Positions 1 to 9,414 of a DNA stretch of 64,000 bases are shown in pieces. Origin of the DNA: Blautia sp. Marseille-P3201T (lineage in GTDB: Bacteria; Bacillota; Clostridia; Lachnospirales; Lachnospiraceae). Each line of letters begins with the position of its first letter. Within the stretch, counting starts at the first letter, position 1. The notes below the pieces were generated by a model. That model was not told where the DNA came from, searched no databases, and worked only from the letters and a program-made list of their open reading frames with translations. The stretch is from the NCBI RefSeq assembly GCF_900120295.1, contig NZ_LT635469.1:248001-312000 (forward strand). The letters are read 5' to 3'. Both the position numbers and the translations under genes were made by a program.

Positions 1-561
1 AATGGGGTGATTGATTACTTCCAGGTTACTTTCTTTGGGAACCTGTGCTGTAAATAAACTGACAGACAGGCTGATACCCCCTATCATCTGAAAGAGTGCA
101 GTAATCAGTTCCTCGAAGAAGGAAAGCGTTTTGTAAATCCCCCATCCGGACCAATATTTTGTCTGGATAATCTGGGAATATAAATCAAAAACAGGCTGTC
201 TTTCTATATCTGCATAATCTAAATTTAACATTTTTTTCATATAGATTTGTCTGTCTAAAGAGTGAGCACAGCTTTTTTCATAATCCAGCCAATGCTTTAA
301 AATACTATTCAATAAAGCACATAGAGAGGTACAGGTCAGAGTTAAAATAACCCATTTTGAAAGGACTTCTACATTCCGATTTCCGGAGAGTTCATTGATA
401 ATCTGAGCAGACAGGAAGATAGTTACATAAGGAGTTAATGCTTTCACCATAGAGGAAAAACCTGCTGAAAAAAAGAAACCGGGACAGAGCTTCCACCAGA
501 TTTTCCAAGCTCTTATGTTCATTTTCCAGGCAGAGTGGGCAGTTGCTTTTTTACTTGTCAC
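1..561 (-). CDS. ABC exporter half-transporter, N-terminal membrane part (cut by window edge)
   Basis: Reading starts at a GTG (559-561) one base past the stop of the neighbouring ABC gene, and that gene's last codons (GAG GGA GGA) supply the Shine-Dalgarno. The 187 visible residues are open to the edge. They begin with a basic stretch, then hydrophobic segments at about 25-50 and 65-85, a soluble part containing YMKKMLNLDYADIERQPVFD, and another hydrophobic segment near the end. This is the pattern of the ABC type-1 exporter membrane domain; the ATPase domain lies outside the window. Together with the gene at 563-2374 it probably forms a heterodimeric exporter. The substrate is unknown; peptide export is only a guess from the quorum-type regulators upstream. 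Confidence 0.75.
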   Translation of the reverse strand, partial: MTSKKATAHSAWKMNIRAWKIWWKLCPGFFFSAGFSSMVKALTPYVTIFLSAQIINELSGNRNVEVLSKWVILTLTCTSLCALLNSILKHWLDYEKSCAHSLDRQIYMKKMLNLDYADIERQPVFDLYSQIIQTKYWSGWGIYKTLSFFEELITALFQMIGGISLSVSLFTAQVPKESNLEVINHPI

Positions 562-562
562 T

Positions 563-2374
563 TTACATTCCTCCCTCTTTGTAATATTGGCTTTGTACGT
601 CAAAAAGCTTGGCATATTTGCCTTTTAATGCAATTAATTCTTCATGAGTTCCCTGCTCTGCAATCTGCCCTTTTTCCAGAAATAAAATACGGTGACAAAA
701 GCGGGTAGAAGCAAGGCGATGAGAAATAAAGACCGATGTTTTATGGGCAGTCATTTCGTTATATTTTAAATAAATATCGTTTTCGGCAATCGGATCAAGA
801 GCAGCAGTAGGTTCATCTAAAATGAGTATGGGAGCATTCTTATAAAGTGCTCTTGCCAACATCAGACGCTGCATTTGTCCTCCGGAAAGTTCGATACCAT
901 CTTCATAAACCTGCCTTCCGATAATCGTATTTATGTCCTTTGGCAGGGAAGAAACTTTTTGCAAAAGTCCTGCCTGTTTCAGACAATTCCAAACTTCCTC
1001 TTCATTAATATTGGCTGTTTGCTGGGCAATATTTTCAGAAATGCTTGCCTCTAAAACAGAAAAATCCTGAAATACGGCGGAAAATAGAGTATAGTAATTT
1101 TGACGATTATATTGTCGAATATCCTTTCCATTTAGAAGAATTTGTCCTTCCGTTGGGTCTAAAAAACCACAGATTAGTTTTACCAGAGTTGTTTTTCCTG
1201 CTCCATTGAGACCGACGATTGCAAGCTTTTCTCCGGCATGTACGGTAAGATTAAGCTGATGAATGGTGTCTTTTTTTGCTTCAGGATAGCGAAAGGATAC
1301 GTTTTCCAAACAAATTTCGTAAGATGAAAAATCGTCTTTGGAAATTTCTTTTCCTTCTTCAAAAAGGAAAGGCTCCGGATATTCTAAAAATTCCCTTACA
1401 GTAGATAAATCAAGACTGCATTTGTGTAATTGAGTAAACATTTCTAAAATTCCACCTATCCATTGCGTAAAACCGCTTACAGCAGTGAAATAGAGCAGAA
1501 ATTCTGAAGCATTTAAGCCCTGTGTCAGTGTAAGCCATAATAAATAAACATAGGAAGCTCCGTTTCGCAGAAATGTCAGGAATAAATCTGCAATATCTGC
1601 CCATATATACACGGACTCTCGTTTGCGAAGAAAACTTTGATAAAGCTTTAAAATACTCATCCATACATCGTTTATCCACGTATCAAGACCAAAGATGCGG
1701 ATGTCTTTGGCATAGGAACGCTTTGTGGCAACATCATGCAGATAGTCAAGCTGTTTGGTGTATTCTGCTTCTTCCTCTCTGTGTTCGTAGCCCCATCTGC
1801 TAATTCTTTTATTTATGACATATCCGAGAAGTGTAGTGATGGTGGCTATACAGACCAATATCGGATGGAGATTAGATAAAAGCGCCAGATAGATGGAAAA
1901 TCCCAGAATATTTGTAAGGATAGAAGTCCAGATTGTCCAGATATATTCGGTTGCTTCTATATTGCTGGAACAGGCTTTCGAAGCTTTACTTTCCATATCA
2001 TTAAACTTATCATCCATTAGATTAGGATAAGAAGTTCGGGCTATTTTGTCAGAAATTTGCACTACAATAGACGTGCGGACTGCAATACGTCCAAACTGTG
2101 TATTGGTGTCAATATATTGCTTTAATTCAGACAAAAAAAGTAGTCCGAAGCTAAATATGGCAATGGTAAAAAGTAATTCAGAAAGTGGTGCGGTTGTTTC
2201 AACTTTTTTAAGTATTGTAGGGGCTAAAAAAAGCTCAACAGCAAATTTCAAAGCAGTTGCAACAGCCAGTGCAATACATAAAAATAAAACACTTTTACAG
2301 CTTTTTACAGCATTTTTTACCATAAACCCAGTACCTTGCCACATATTATATTTTGGTTTTCTTTTTTCTTCCAT
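563..2374 (-). CDS. ABC exporter, fused permease and ATPase
   Basis: 603 residues, usual size for a half-size ABC exporter. An N-terminal membrane domain (about 20-320) carries several hydrophobic helices; the ATPase domain follows from about 350. Visible motifs: Walker A GLNGAGKTT near 387-395, signature LSGGQ near 495, Walker B ILILDEPTAALD near 517-525, and switch His in FISHRLAST near 554. SD GGAGGTG lies eight bases before the ATG. The degenerate second partner overlaps immediately downstream (1-561). Upstream, co-directional, are a GHKL kinase and a LytTR regulator, an arrangement common for peptide or antimicrobial export and immunity operons. The transported molecule cannot be inferred. 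Confidence 0.88.
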   Translation of the reverse strand: MEEKRKPKYNMWQGTGFMVKNAVKSCKSVLFLCIALAVATALKFAVELFLAPTILKKVETTAPLSELLFTIAIFSFGLLFLSELKQYIDTNTQFGRIAVRTSIVVQISDKIARTSYPNLMDDKFNDMESKASKACSSNIEATEYIWTIWTSILTNILGFSIYLALLSNLHPILVCIATITTLLGYVINKRISRWGYEHREEEAEYTKQLDYLHDVATKRSYAKDIRIFGLDTWINDVWMSILKLYQSFLRKRESVYIWADIADLFLTFLRNGASYVYLLWLTLTQGLNASEFLLYFTAVSGFTQWIGGILEMFTQLHKCSLDLSTVREFLEYPEPFLFEEGKEISKDDFSSYEICLENVSFRYPEAKKDTIHQLNLTVHAGEKLAIVGLNGAGKTTLVKLICGFLDPTEGQILLNGKDIRQYNRQNYYTLFSAVFQDFSVLEASISENIAQQTANINEEEVWNCLKQAGLLQKVSSLPKDINTIIGRQVYEDGIELSGGQMQRLMLARALYKNAPILILDEPTAALDPIAENDIYLKYNEMTAHKTSVFISHRLASTRFCHRILFLEKGQIAEQGTHEELIALKGKYAKLFDVQSQYYKEGGM

Positions 2375-2469
2375 GAATGTTTCACCTCCGATGCTACCTT
2401 AGCACAAAAATTCGCCCACCATGTATTTGGGGGACGAATTGTTTTGTGCGGGGGATGAATAGTAAAAAA

Positions 2470-3132
2470 TTATAGCTGTGGCAGTAAAATTTCTGTGGTA
2501 AAAGCGCCATCTTCGCTGTTTCTGCTGATGTAACCTTCCTGACGTTCTATAATTGCATCAATTCGTGCCAGGCCAAATCCGTGTCCGTCCCCTTTTGTAC
2601 TTCGAAATAGATTGCCTTCTTTTTTTAGTTTCTTTCCGGCAGTAAAGTTTGTAAAAGAAATATAAAGCTGCGTGTTTTTCATATCCATATAGATGCGAAT
2701 TAGACGTTGTTCTTCAGGAAGTTTCAGACTGGCATCAATGGCATTGTCAAAGAGATTTCCGATAATACAGCATAAATCAATTTCTGAAGATTTTAATTTT
2801 ACTGGAATATGGGCATCTGCAATTACCTGAATATTTTTGGATTTTGCAAGAGAAATTTTTGAGTTTAGGATGGCATCTGTCATGGGATTTCCGGTCTTAA
2901 CCACGGTGTCTACAGTGGTTAAATCCTCATCCAGCAAATCCAGATAATGACTGAGCGCTTGCCAATTTCCAGTAGCTGCGTAGGCTTTCATGGTTTGAAT
3001 ATGATTGCGGTAATCGTGTCGCCAGCCCCGCATTTGCCGGTACATATTGTCCACTTCATGGTAATGAGTTTCCATGAGCTCCTGCTGATATGCTGCAAGT
3101 TCCTTATCAATTTTTTTTGAAAAAAATCTCAT
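2470..3132 (-). CDS. soluble GHKL sensor histidine kinase (AgrC/BlpH catalytic module only)
   Basis: 220 residues. A candidate phosphoacceptor His lies in WRHDYRNHI (about 37-45); the ATPase domain shows the N box NLFDNAIDAS and a G box GDGHGFGLARID. This matches the cytoplasmic module of the AgrC-like GHKL kinases that pair with LytTR regulators. No transmembrane or sensor segment precedes it: the gene starts right after the regulator stop, using a GAGG site overlapping that stop. Full AgrC-like proteins are about 430 residues, so this is a soluble, sensor-less form or one that relies on a partner for signal input. Its partner regulator is at 3141-3839. Confidence 0.85.
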   Translation of the reverse strand: MRFFSKKIDKELAAYQQELMETHYHEVDNMYRQMRGWRHDYRNHIQTMKAYAATGNWQALSHYLDLLDEDLTTVDTVVKTGNPMTDAILNSKISLAKSKNIQVIADAHIPVKLKSSEIDLCCIIGNLFDNAIDASLKLPEEQRLIRIYMDMKNTQLYISFTNFTAGKKLKKEGNLFRSTKGDGHGFGLARIDAIIERQEGYISRNSEDGAFTTEILLPQL

Positions 3133-3140
3133 ATTTTTTC

Positions 3141-3839
3141 TTACCTCATGTTAATAATTGCTCGATTTACACCTTCATAAGCTCCTCGTGGAAGAGGAAT
3201 AACAGTTCCGTCGTTGAGCTTAATTTCTGTTTTTGTTACTCGGATGATACTTGTTATATTTACGATTACAGAACGTCCTGCACGATAGAAACGTTCATCA
3301 AGGCACTTTTCTAATTTACTTAAAGTCATTTTTATTGTGTAATCTTTTTTAGCATGAATGGTTACATAGTTTCCTGTTACATCAGCATAGCGGATTTCAT
3401 AAATGGGAATTCGTATCATCTCACTGACTGTTTCTAAATTCAAAATTTTTTCGTTTTTCTTTACCTTATCAAGGGCACGATAAAGTACAGAAAACAGCTT
3501 TTCTTTTTGAACAGGCTTTAAAAGATAATGAAGGGCAGCGACTTCATATCCTTCGGAAATATAGTCAGAATAGCCGGTAAGAAAAACAATTTGAATGGTG
3601 TCGTTTTCTTTTCTGAGAGTTTTTGCTAAAGTGACACCGTCCATAGCGCCCATTTCAATATCTAAAAGCAGAATATCGTAATCCTTCTTTTCCGTGTAAT
3701 GAAACAGAAAGGCTTCCGCAGAGGGAAAAGTGTCAATATGTACAAGAATATTTGCTTTCCTTGCCCATGAATTTACAAAATTTGTTATATACTCAGTATC
3801 TATTCTGCTGTCATCACAAATCGCTATCTGGTAATACAT
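3141..3839 (-). CDS. LytTR-family response regulator
   Basis: The N-terminal receiver domain has the acidic pair CDD near residue 8, the phosphoacceptor Asp in ILLLDIEMGAMDG and the conserved Lys in LLKPV. The C-terminal LytTR DNA-binding domain includes RIPIYEIRYADVTGNYVTIH and FYRAGRSVIVNITSI. I start at MYYQIAICDD (codon ending 3839) because receiver domains begin there; an in-frame ATG at 3875 sits on top of a TATAAT hexamer and is less likely. It is first gene of the operon with the kinase at 2470 and the two ABC genes, and probably controls that operon; an inverted repeat lies just upstream (3904-3918). Confidence 0.87.
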   Translation of the reverse strand: MYYQIAICDDSRIDTEYITNFVNSWARKANILVHIDTFPSAEAFLFHYTEKKDYDILLLDIEMGAMDGVTLAKTLRKENDTIQIVFLTGYSDYISEGYEVAALHYLLKPVQKEKLFSVLYRALDKVKKNEKILNLETVSEMIRIPIYEIRYADVTGNYVTIHAKKDYTIKMTLSKLEKCLDERFYRAGRSVIVNITSIIRVTKTEIKLNDGTVIPLPRGAYEGVNRAIINMR

Positions 3840-3875
3840 GTTGAAATTCAGTCCTTTTGTGTTTTGTTTTTTCAT

Positions 3876-3956
3876 ATTATAACAGGTTGTTTTAAGTTTT
3901 GAAATACACATTGTGTATGAGAATATGATGTAATGGAATGTATATACAATGTGTAA
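3876..3956 (-). promoter_or_regulatory. candidate promoter and paired operator of the LytTR operon
   Basis: On the minus strand TATAAT (3876-3881 region) stands about 40 bases before the regulator start codon. Upstream lies a perfect 7-1-7 inverted repeat ATACACA-N-TGTGTAT (3904-3918) and a second related site, TATACAATGTGTA (about 3943-3955), roughly 38 bp centre to centre. The -35 is poor, as expected for an activated promoter. That these are sites for the adjacent LytTR regulator is inference; known LytTR sites are usually direct repeats. Confidence 0.45.
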
Positions 3957-4044
3957 AGAAGCGAGAAACTATGGATTGCAGAATTTATGTATGGTTATGC
4001 TCTATTGCGAAACATTTATGGTATCAGGAACTTAAAAAAAGAGA

Positions 4045-4417
4045 ATGGGAAAAAACATTAAAGCTGTCACAGTGAGAAGCAGAAAAAAATTAATAGCAGC
4101 GGTTCTGGGAACGGCACTGGCGGTATCGGCAGCAGTGATTTTGCTTTTTCCCCTTACATATAAGGATGTAGAACTTCAGTGCCAGGTAAAGGAAAATAGG
4201 ACTTATATTGAAATGCAGTCACAGGCAGGATATGAATTATGGTTTACAGGAACCTCAGATAAAGAGAAAAAAGAAAGTAGGAAATTCAGAGACTTCTAAA
4301 TCAAGCTGGGAAGGAGAAGTGGATGTGGAAGAATTGTATCAATATATTTTCGAGTTTAGTGATAAAATTGTGACCATAGAGAACGGGAAAGTGGTAAGCG
4401 AGAAGGATAAAAAATAG
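4045..4417 (+). pseudogene. decayed small membrane-anchored protein gene (frameshift)
   Basis: The first frame (4045-4299) encodes a basic N-terminus and one membrane helix (LIAAVLGTALAVSAAVILLF) followed by an extracytoplasmic stretch, YIEMQSQAGYELWFTGTSDK, then loses sense. A second frame continues with VEELYQYIFEFSDKIVTIENGKVV to a stop at 4415-4417. The two join near the A-rich run at about 4260-4275, so a one-base indel explains the break. I do not recognise the family. It is divergent from the LytTR operon and could have been a signal or immunity partner. The alternative is that only the 84-aa first frame is a real gene. Confidence 0.45.
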
Positions 4418-4462
4418 AAAAATCATCATAAATAATAAAATTGTATAAAATTATAATCGTTA

Positions 4463-4492
4463 TTGACAGATTGATATGATGTTTCATATACT
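4463..4492 (+). promoter_or_regulatory. promoter for yesN-yesM-like genes
   Basis: TTGACA at 4463-4468 and TATACT at 4487-4492 with an 18-base spacer; about 60 bases before the regulator ATG at 4554. No other gene lies between. Confidence 0.6.
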
Positions 4493-4553
4493 TGACTTAT
4501 ATATTTTCAGAAAATATGTGGATGGGATAAAAGAGGGGAGTGTCTAATAAGAT

Positions 4554-6137
4554 ATGGCTTTTCATACAGGTTATCGTTTAGTAATTGTTGATGATGAGGA
4601 AGAAAGTTTAAAGGGGATGAAAGAAACTCTTTCCTGGGAAAAATGGGGATATGCAGTTGTTGGAACGGCATCTTCTGCGGAAGATGCAATAAATTTATTA
4701 AATAAAATAGATGCAGACATATTGCTGACAGACATCAGGATGGGAAAGTTAAGTGGGATTGACCTGATTGATTATATGTCACAGAAATATCCATTGATGA
4801 AATTTGTAATTATTAGTGGATATAGCGATATAGAGTATTATAGAAAGGCTTTGGAGTATAAGGTGTTTGATTATATTCTAAAGCCTTCTTGCGAAGCTGA
4901 TTTTGAAAAGATATTTTTAAAACTCAAGAATGTCTTAGATGAAGAATATCAAAAACGGGAGAAATATGAATTTTTAAAAGGATACTGGGATACACATAGA
5001 AAAAAACGACAAGAAAATATTGTTAAAAATATGTTAGATGAAGCGGTAGAGGAGTACGAAGAGATTAATATTTTTGAAAAGGAGAACAATATAAAATTCC
5101 CAAGTCAGGTATATATGATACTTATTGATTATAGAGAAAATGAGAATGTTTGGCTGGAACATTGTAGAGAAATAAAGGCACAATTGAATTACAAAATAAA
5201 GGGAGTTCCAGGAATTGTGTTTTTAAACAAAGACAATAAAATTGCACTTTTAATCTCTTCTGAAAAAACAGAGGAGAGAATAAGCGAAATAATAGAGCAA
5301 ATACATAGAAAAGTTTGGGCAGATTGGAGATTGAAAATATGTTTTGGGATTAGTTGCTGCCAAAAAATAGAAAATATTAAGAAAGCAAATAAAGAAGCGC
5401 AGGTGGCCTTAAATCAAATGTTTTTTATGGATAGCAGGGATGTTTTTTGGTTTGATGATTTGATTTTTGATACAGAATACATAAATATAAAATTTCAAGT
5501 AGAAAAATTACAGCATATTATTTTTGTGGGACATGGAGAGAGAATGGAGGAAGAAATAGAAGTTGTTTTAAAAAAGTTTCAAAGTAAATGTATTTATGAT
5601 TTTAAACATATCGATTTTCTTTGTACACAATTATATAATGATATTCTTTTGTATGCAGAAACACATGGAGGAGTACTTGAAGAATGTGATTTTAGAGAAG
5701 AGTTTTCACGACGAATAGAAAAAGCACATACTTTAAAAGATAAAAAAAATTTTCTTATAAATTCTATTAAACAAATTTCTCAAAATAATGTGAACGGAGA
5801 GGTAAAATCAAAGTTAGTCAGAGAAATTGACGCTATTATTAAAACAGAATATGCAAATTTTAATATGTCATTGCAGTATATTGCAGAAAGAACAGGGAAA
5901 AGTTCAAATTATTTATCAGCTGTTTACAAAAACGAGTTGGGAAAAAATATTAATGAAGAAATTATTTATTACAGAATGGAGAAGGCAAAAGAACTGGTTG
6001 CAAGTGGAAGTATGAAAATGTATAAAGTGGCAGAGAGTATAGGCTATGCAGACAGCTCTTATTTTGCAAAACTATTTAAGAAATATACAGGGTTAAGTCC
6101 GGCAAAATACCGAGAGATGGTAATAGAAAGAAGTTGA
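4554..6137 (+). CDS. YesN-type AraC-family response regulator
   Basis: 527 residues, standard for the YesN class. A receiver domain (about 7-125) has acidic residues VDDEE at 12-16, phosphoacceptor D60 in LLTDIR and K110 in YILKPS. A long middle region links to two AraC helix-turn-helix motifs at about 420-525 (SLQYIAERTGKSSNYLSAVYK and AESIGYADSSYFAKLFKKYTGLSPAKYRE). The cognate kinase starts four bases after its stop. YesN/YesM pairs commonly activate nearby carbohydrate ABC importers, so the binding protein, permeases and sulfatase at 8045-14507 are the likely targets. SD AGAGGGGAG is about 13 bases before the ATG. Confidence 0.9.
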   Translation: MAFHTGYRLVIVDDEEESLKGMKETLSWEKWGYAVVGTASSAEDAINLLNKIDADILLTDIRMGKLSGIDLIDYMSQKYPLMKFVIISGYSDIEYYRKALEYKVFDYILKPSCEADFEKIFLKLKNVLDEEYQKREKYEFLKGYWDTHRKKRQENIVKNMLDEAVEEYEEINIFEKENNIKFPSQVYMILIDYRENENVWLEHCREIKAQLNYKIKGVPGIVFLNKDNKIALLISSEKTEERISEIIEQIHRKVWADWRLKICFGISCCQKIENIKKANKEAQVALNQMFFMDSRDVFWFDDLIFDTEYINIKFQVEKLQHIIFVGHGERMEEEIEVVLKKFQSKCIYDFKHIDFLCTQLYNDILLYAETHGGVLEECDFREEFSRRIEKAHTLKDKKNFLINSIKQISQNNVNGEVKSKLVREIDAIIKTEYANFNMSLQYIAERTGKSSNYLSAVYKNELGKNINEEIIYYRMEKAKELVASGSMKMYKVAESIGYADSSYFAKLFKKYTGLSPAKYREMVIERS

Positions 6138-6141
6138 TAAA

Positions 6142-7953
6142 ATGGTTAGAAGATGGACATTAAGAAAAAATTTAATCACGGTTAATGTTGTTTTATTAGT
6201 TGTGGGAATATTGTTTAGTTCAGTTATGCTTTTAAGGTATAGTGTTAATGTGACAATGAAAAATTTACTAAATAGTTCGTATGATATGTTAGATTATGCA
6301 GGTAGAAATATAGATGATTTTATTAATTCTGAAATTAAAATCAGTACAGAAATGATACAAAATGATTTACAGTTAAAAGAAGTATTGAATGCGAAAATAG
6401 TAGATTATGAAGATGACAGGGAAAAACTTGTTGATGTATATATGATAAATCGTTATCTTTTGCAGAGAAATTCATATCTTGGAATTAGTTCATCTTTAAG
6501 TGGAATGGTAAATCGTTATGGAGTTGTTTATAATCTTCAATATCCTATGAATTATGATAAGACAGCTGCAGAATATGTACAGGAATTGCAACAGACGGAA
6601 CCAAAGACTATGTATGAATATTCGTGGTATTCTTTGAGAGAAAACTGTTTTGCTCCTAAAACAAAAGATATCAGGAAAGACTTGGCAATACCGGTTAAAA
6701 AAAATCTTTTATTTGATGGAGGTGGTAATCAGGGAGCATTGATTTTTATGCTGAAAGAACAGGATATATATACACAATATAAGGATTGTGGACTTTTAAA
6801 AAATGGATATATGTATATTATTGACAATCAGGGAAATTTAGTTTCTCATAGTGACGAGCAGTTTTTAAGCGAAGATAAATCACCCAGATATATAAAAGAG
6901 ATTTTAAATGAAACAGAAGATTATTTTATTGATAAAAATCAGGTTATTATGTCAAAAAAAGTAAATGATGGAAACTGGTATATGGTAGCTGTTATTCCAT
7001 TAAATGATATGCTGACAGAGTTGTTTCATACATACAAATATTTCATATTGGTAATTGTGGGAATTCTTTTTATATCTATACTTATTTCGGCCATTTTATC
7101 TAAAGAAGTCGTAAAACCAGTGGAAAAAATGATTAAGTCTATGGAGTATGTAGAAAATGGAGACTTTTCTGTGCGTGTAGAGGAAAAAGGTCCATCTGAT
7201 ATTGTTCAGCTTTTGCATTATTACAATAATATGTTAAAAAATACAGAAGATTATATTCACAAAGAATATCAAATTAAAAAAATGAAAAGGGCAGCAGAAT
7301 TGGATGTGTTAGTTGCACAGATTAATCCGCATTTTTTATATAATACTTTAGAGTCTATTGTGTGGCAGGCAAGAGCGGCAGGAGCACCTAAAATTAGTGA
7401 TATGGCTTATTCTCTGGGAAAACTGTTTAATATTATGGTAAATAAAGGACACAGTATGCTTAGTGTAGAAAGGGAACTGGAACATGTGAAATTGTATGTA
7501 CACTTGCAAAATATACGATATAATAACCGCTTTTCTTTAAAAATCGATTTAGATGATGAGGATTTGCTGGAGTGTAAGACCTTAAAGTTAATTTTACAAC
7601 CGATTATAGAAAATGTAATTTTACATGGCTTTCCGGAAGAGAAAGAAGAGTGCATTATTCATATCGGAGTATATGAAAGTCATAAAATGCTGATTTATGA
7701 GGTAGAAGATAATGGAGTAGGAATTTCAAAGGAAGAGCTTGCACATATTCGAGAAAGTTTTTCTGAACAGAATTATATAGAATATGATGAGCAGAATGCA
7801 AAAGCTAGACAAAATAAAGGACGAGGAATAGGGTTGAAAAATGTGCATCAAAGAATACAACTTTATTATGGAATGCAATTTGGATTGGAGATTAAAAGTA
7901 TAGAAGGGGAAGGAACAGAAGTAATTGTGAAAATTCCGATGGATAAATCGTAG
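6142..7953 (+). CDS. YesM-type sensor histidine kinase
   Basis: 603 residues. TM helix at about 12-32, a roughly 260-residue extracellular Cache-like sensor, second TM at about 294-316, HAMP segment ending near 370, His_kinase domain with phosphoacceptor H397 in INPHFLYNTLESI, and a HATPase domain with N box PIIENVILHGF and G box NKGRGIGLKNVHQR. This is the standard layout of the LytS/YesM class. It probably senses an extracellular sugar or binding-protein complex and phosphorylates the regulator at 4554. The pair looks like one transcript. Confidence 0.9.
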   Translation: MVRRWTLRKNLITVNVVLLVVGILFSSVMLLRYSVNVTMKNLLNSSYDMLDYAGRNIDDFINSEIKISTEMIQNDLQLKEVLNAKIVDYEDDREKLVDVYMINRYLLQRNSYLGISSSLSGMVNRYGVVYNLQYPMNYDKTAAEYVQELQQTEPKTMYEYSWYSLRENCFAPKTKDIRKDLAIPVKKNLLFDGGGNQGALIFMLKEQDIYTQYKDCGLLKNGYMYIIDNQGNLVSHSDEQFLSEDKSPRYIKEILNETEDYFIDKNQVIMSKKVNDGNWYMVAVIPLNDMLTELFHTYKYFILVIVGILFISILISAILSKEVVKPVEKMIKSMEYVENGDFSVRVEEKGPSDIVQLLHYYNNMLKNTEDYIHKEYQIKKMKRAAELDVLVAQINPHFLYNTLESIVWQARAAGAPKISDMAYSLGKLFNIMVNKGHSMLSVERELEHVKLYVHLQNIRYNNRFSLKIDLDDEDLLECKTLKLILQPIIENVILHGFPEEKEECIIHIGVYESHKMLIYEVEDNGVGISKEELAHIRESFSEQNYIEYDEQNAKARQNKGRGIGLKNVHQRIQLYYGMQFGLEIKSIEGEGTEVIVKIPMDKS

Positions 7954-8006
7954 AAAAGTCCCAGAAATCGTAATTTTTTATCGTGTTTTCTAAAAAAAAG
8001 AACTGC

Positions 8007-8012
8007 TATACT
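8007..8012 (+). promoter_or_regulatory. -10 hexamer of the binding-protein operon
   Basis: TATACT lies 33 bases before the GTG start and no good -35 hexamer stands 16-18 bases upstream. That pattern fits an activator-dependent promoter; control by the upstream YesN-like protein is inference. Confidence 0.35.
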
Positions 8013-8044
8013 TTAAATATAAACAAACGGAAGGAGAGATAAGC

Positions 8045-9391
8045 GTGAAAAAAGTAATTAGCAGTATTTTAACAGTTGCGGTAGCATCTTCTTTATTAAC
8101 AGGGTGTGGAGATGCAGAGTCAAAAACAAAAGAAAAACCGGTAAAAGAAGAAACCAGTAAGGGAGAGGAAACAGTTCACTTAAAATGGGCGGTAAAAGCA
8201 AGTGAAGCAGGACGAGCGGAATTTGAAGAAATGGCAGAGCTGGCAGAAAAGGAATGTGGAGTAGAAATCGAAATTGTAGCACTTCCAGATCCGGAAGCAG
8301 GTGAAGCAAACAAACTTCTTATTAGTTTAATGGCGGGAGATGAGTTTGATATTGTAGAAGATGCTTACTCAAATATGAAACAATTCCATGAAGCGGGTGT
8401 TATTGAAGATATGGGAGCTTTAGCTGAGAATGTGGGATATGACATTGAAAAGATTTTCGGAGAGTATCCGGCGAAATTTGATGATAAGGTATATGGGTTA
8501 CCGGCATATGTAGATAAGGCATTAACAATTTATAATAAAGACTTATTCGACAAAGCGAATATACCATATCCTACAGCTGAAGACTGGACATGGGAAAAAT
8601 TTATAGAGATTGGCAAGCAGCTAACAGATGAAGCAAATGGAATTTATGGTGCGTATAATCCTGATTGGGTACATTATAATTATATGTACGCAATGCAAAA
8701 AGGATTTGAACATTATAAGGAAGATGGAACTTCCAACTATGATGATCCTTTGTTTAAAGAAAGTGTTGAATGGTACTATGGTCTTGGAAATGTAGAAAAA
8801 ATTCAGCCATCTTATTTGGTGCAAAAAAGCAAACAAATGCCGGTAGACTATTTTACTACAGGAAAAGTAGGAATGAGTGTATGCGGAGGTTGGACAACAA
8901 ACTGGCTTATTGATAAAGAAAAATATCCTCGTGACTGGAAAGCAGGTGTTTTGCCTATGCCACATCCTGAAGGGGAAGAGAAATCAGTCAGTGTAGTTGT
9001 TAGTAATGTATGGATTCCTACTACATCGAAAAATAAAGAAAAAGCATTTGAAGTAGCAAAATTATTTGCGGAAAATCAATATACATTGGGCTATGGACGA
9101 ATTCCGGCAAGAGTTGACTTGACAGATGAAGAAATACAGAACTATATTAAAGAACAAATTTTACCTACATTAGAAGCAGATGGTATTACGGTAGAAGATA
9201 TTCAGGAAATGTGGTTTGATCCTGATGTGAAGATTTTCGATGAGAAGCCGGTTGGGGACGCTAGCACAGATATTAAAAATATTATTGTGGACGAATGCGG
9301 CTTATATGGTATAGGAGAGCAGTCTTTGGACGACACTGTCAGTCATATTAAAGAAAAAGCAGATGCTGCAATAGCTGCGGCTAAGAAGTAA
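8045..9391 (+). CDS. sugar ABC transporter, substrate-binding lipoprotein
   Basis: 448 residues, starting at GTG with GGAAGGAGAG eight bases upstream. The signal peptide ends in a lipobox, LLTGC, giving lipidated C21. The mature part has the extracellular solute-binding family 1 pattern (type II periplasmic-binding fold), with LLISLMAGDEFDIV and AYVDKALTIYNKDLFDKANI and many aromatic residues expected in a sugar site. Two permeases follow in the same orientation. No ATPase is encoded here; as in many Firmicutes, a shared MsmK/UgpC-type ATPase elsewhere is likely. A TATACT at 8007-8012 has only a weak -35, consistent with activation by the YesN-like regulator. Confidence 0.88.
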   Translation: MKKVISSILTVAVASSLLTGCGDAESKTKEKPVKEETSKGEETVHLKWAVKASEAGRAEFEEMAELAEKECGVEIEIVALPDPEAGEANKLLISLMAGDEFDIVEDAYSNMKQFHEAGVIEDMGALAENVGYDIEKIFGEYPAKFDDKVYGLPAYVDKALTIYNKDLFDKANIPYPTAEDWTWEKFIEIGKQLTDEANGIYGAYNPDWVHYNYMYAMQKGFEHYKEDGTSNYDDPLFKESVEWYYGLGNVEKIQPSYLVQKSKQMPVDYFTTGKVGMSVCGGWTTNWLIDKEKYPRDWKAGVLPMPHPEGEEKSVSVVVSNVWIPTTSKNKEKAFEVAKLFAENQYTLGYGRIPARVDLTDEEIQNYIKEQILPTLEADGITVEDIQEMWFDPDVKIFDEKPVGDASTDIKNIIVDECGLYGIGEQSLDDTVSHIKEKADAAIAAAKK

Positions 9392-9414
9392 ATACGGAAA
9401 GGAGAGGAACATAC

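Noticed and set aside
8058-8309. Leu-rich minus-strand ORF opposite the binding lipoprotein
   Set aside because: Shadow of the Lys/Glu-rich N-terminus; the plus-strand gene has a lipobox and a family match.
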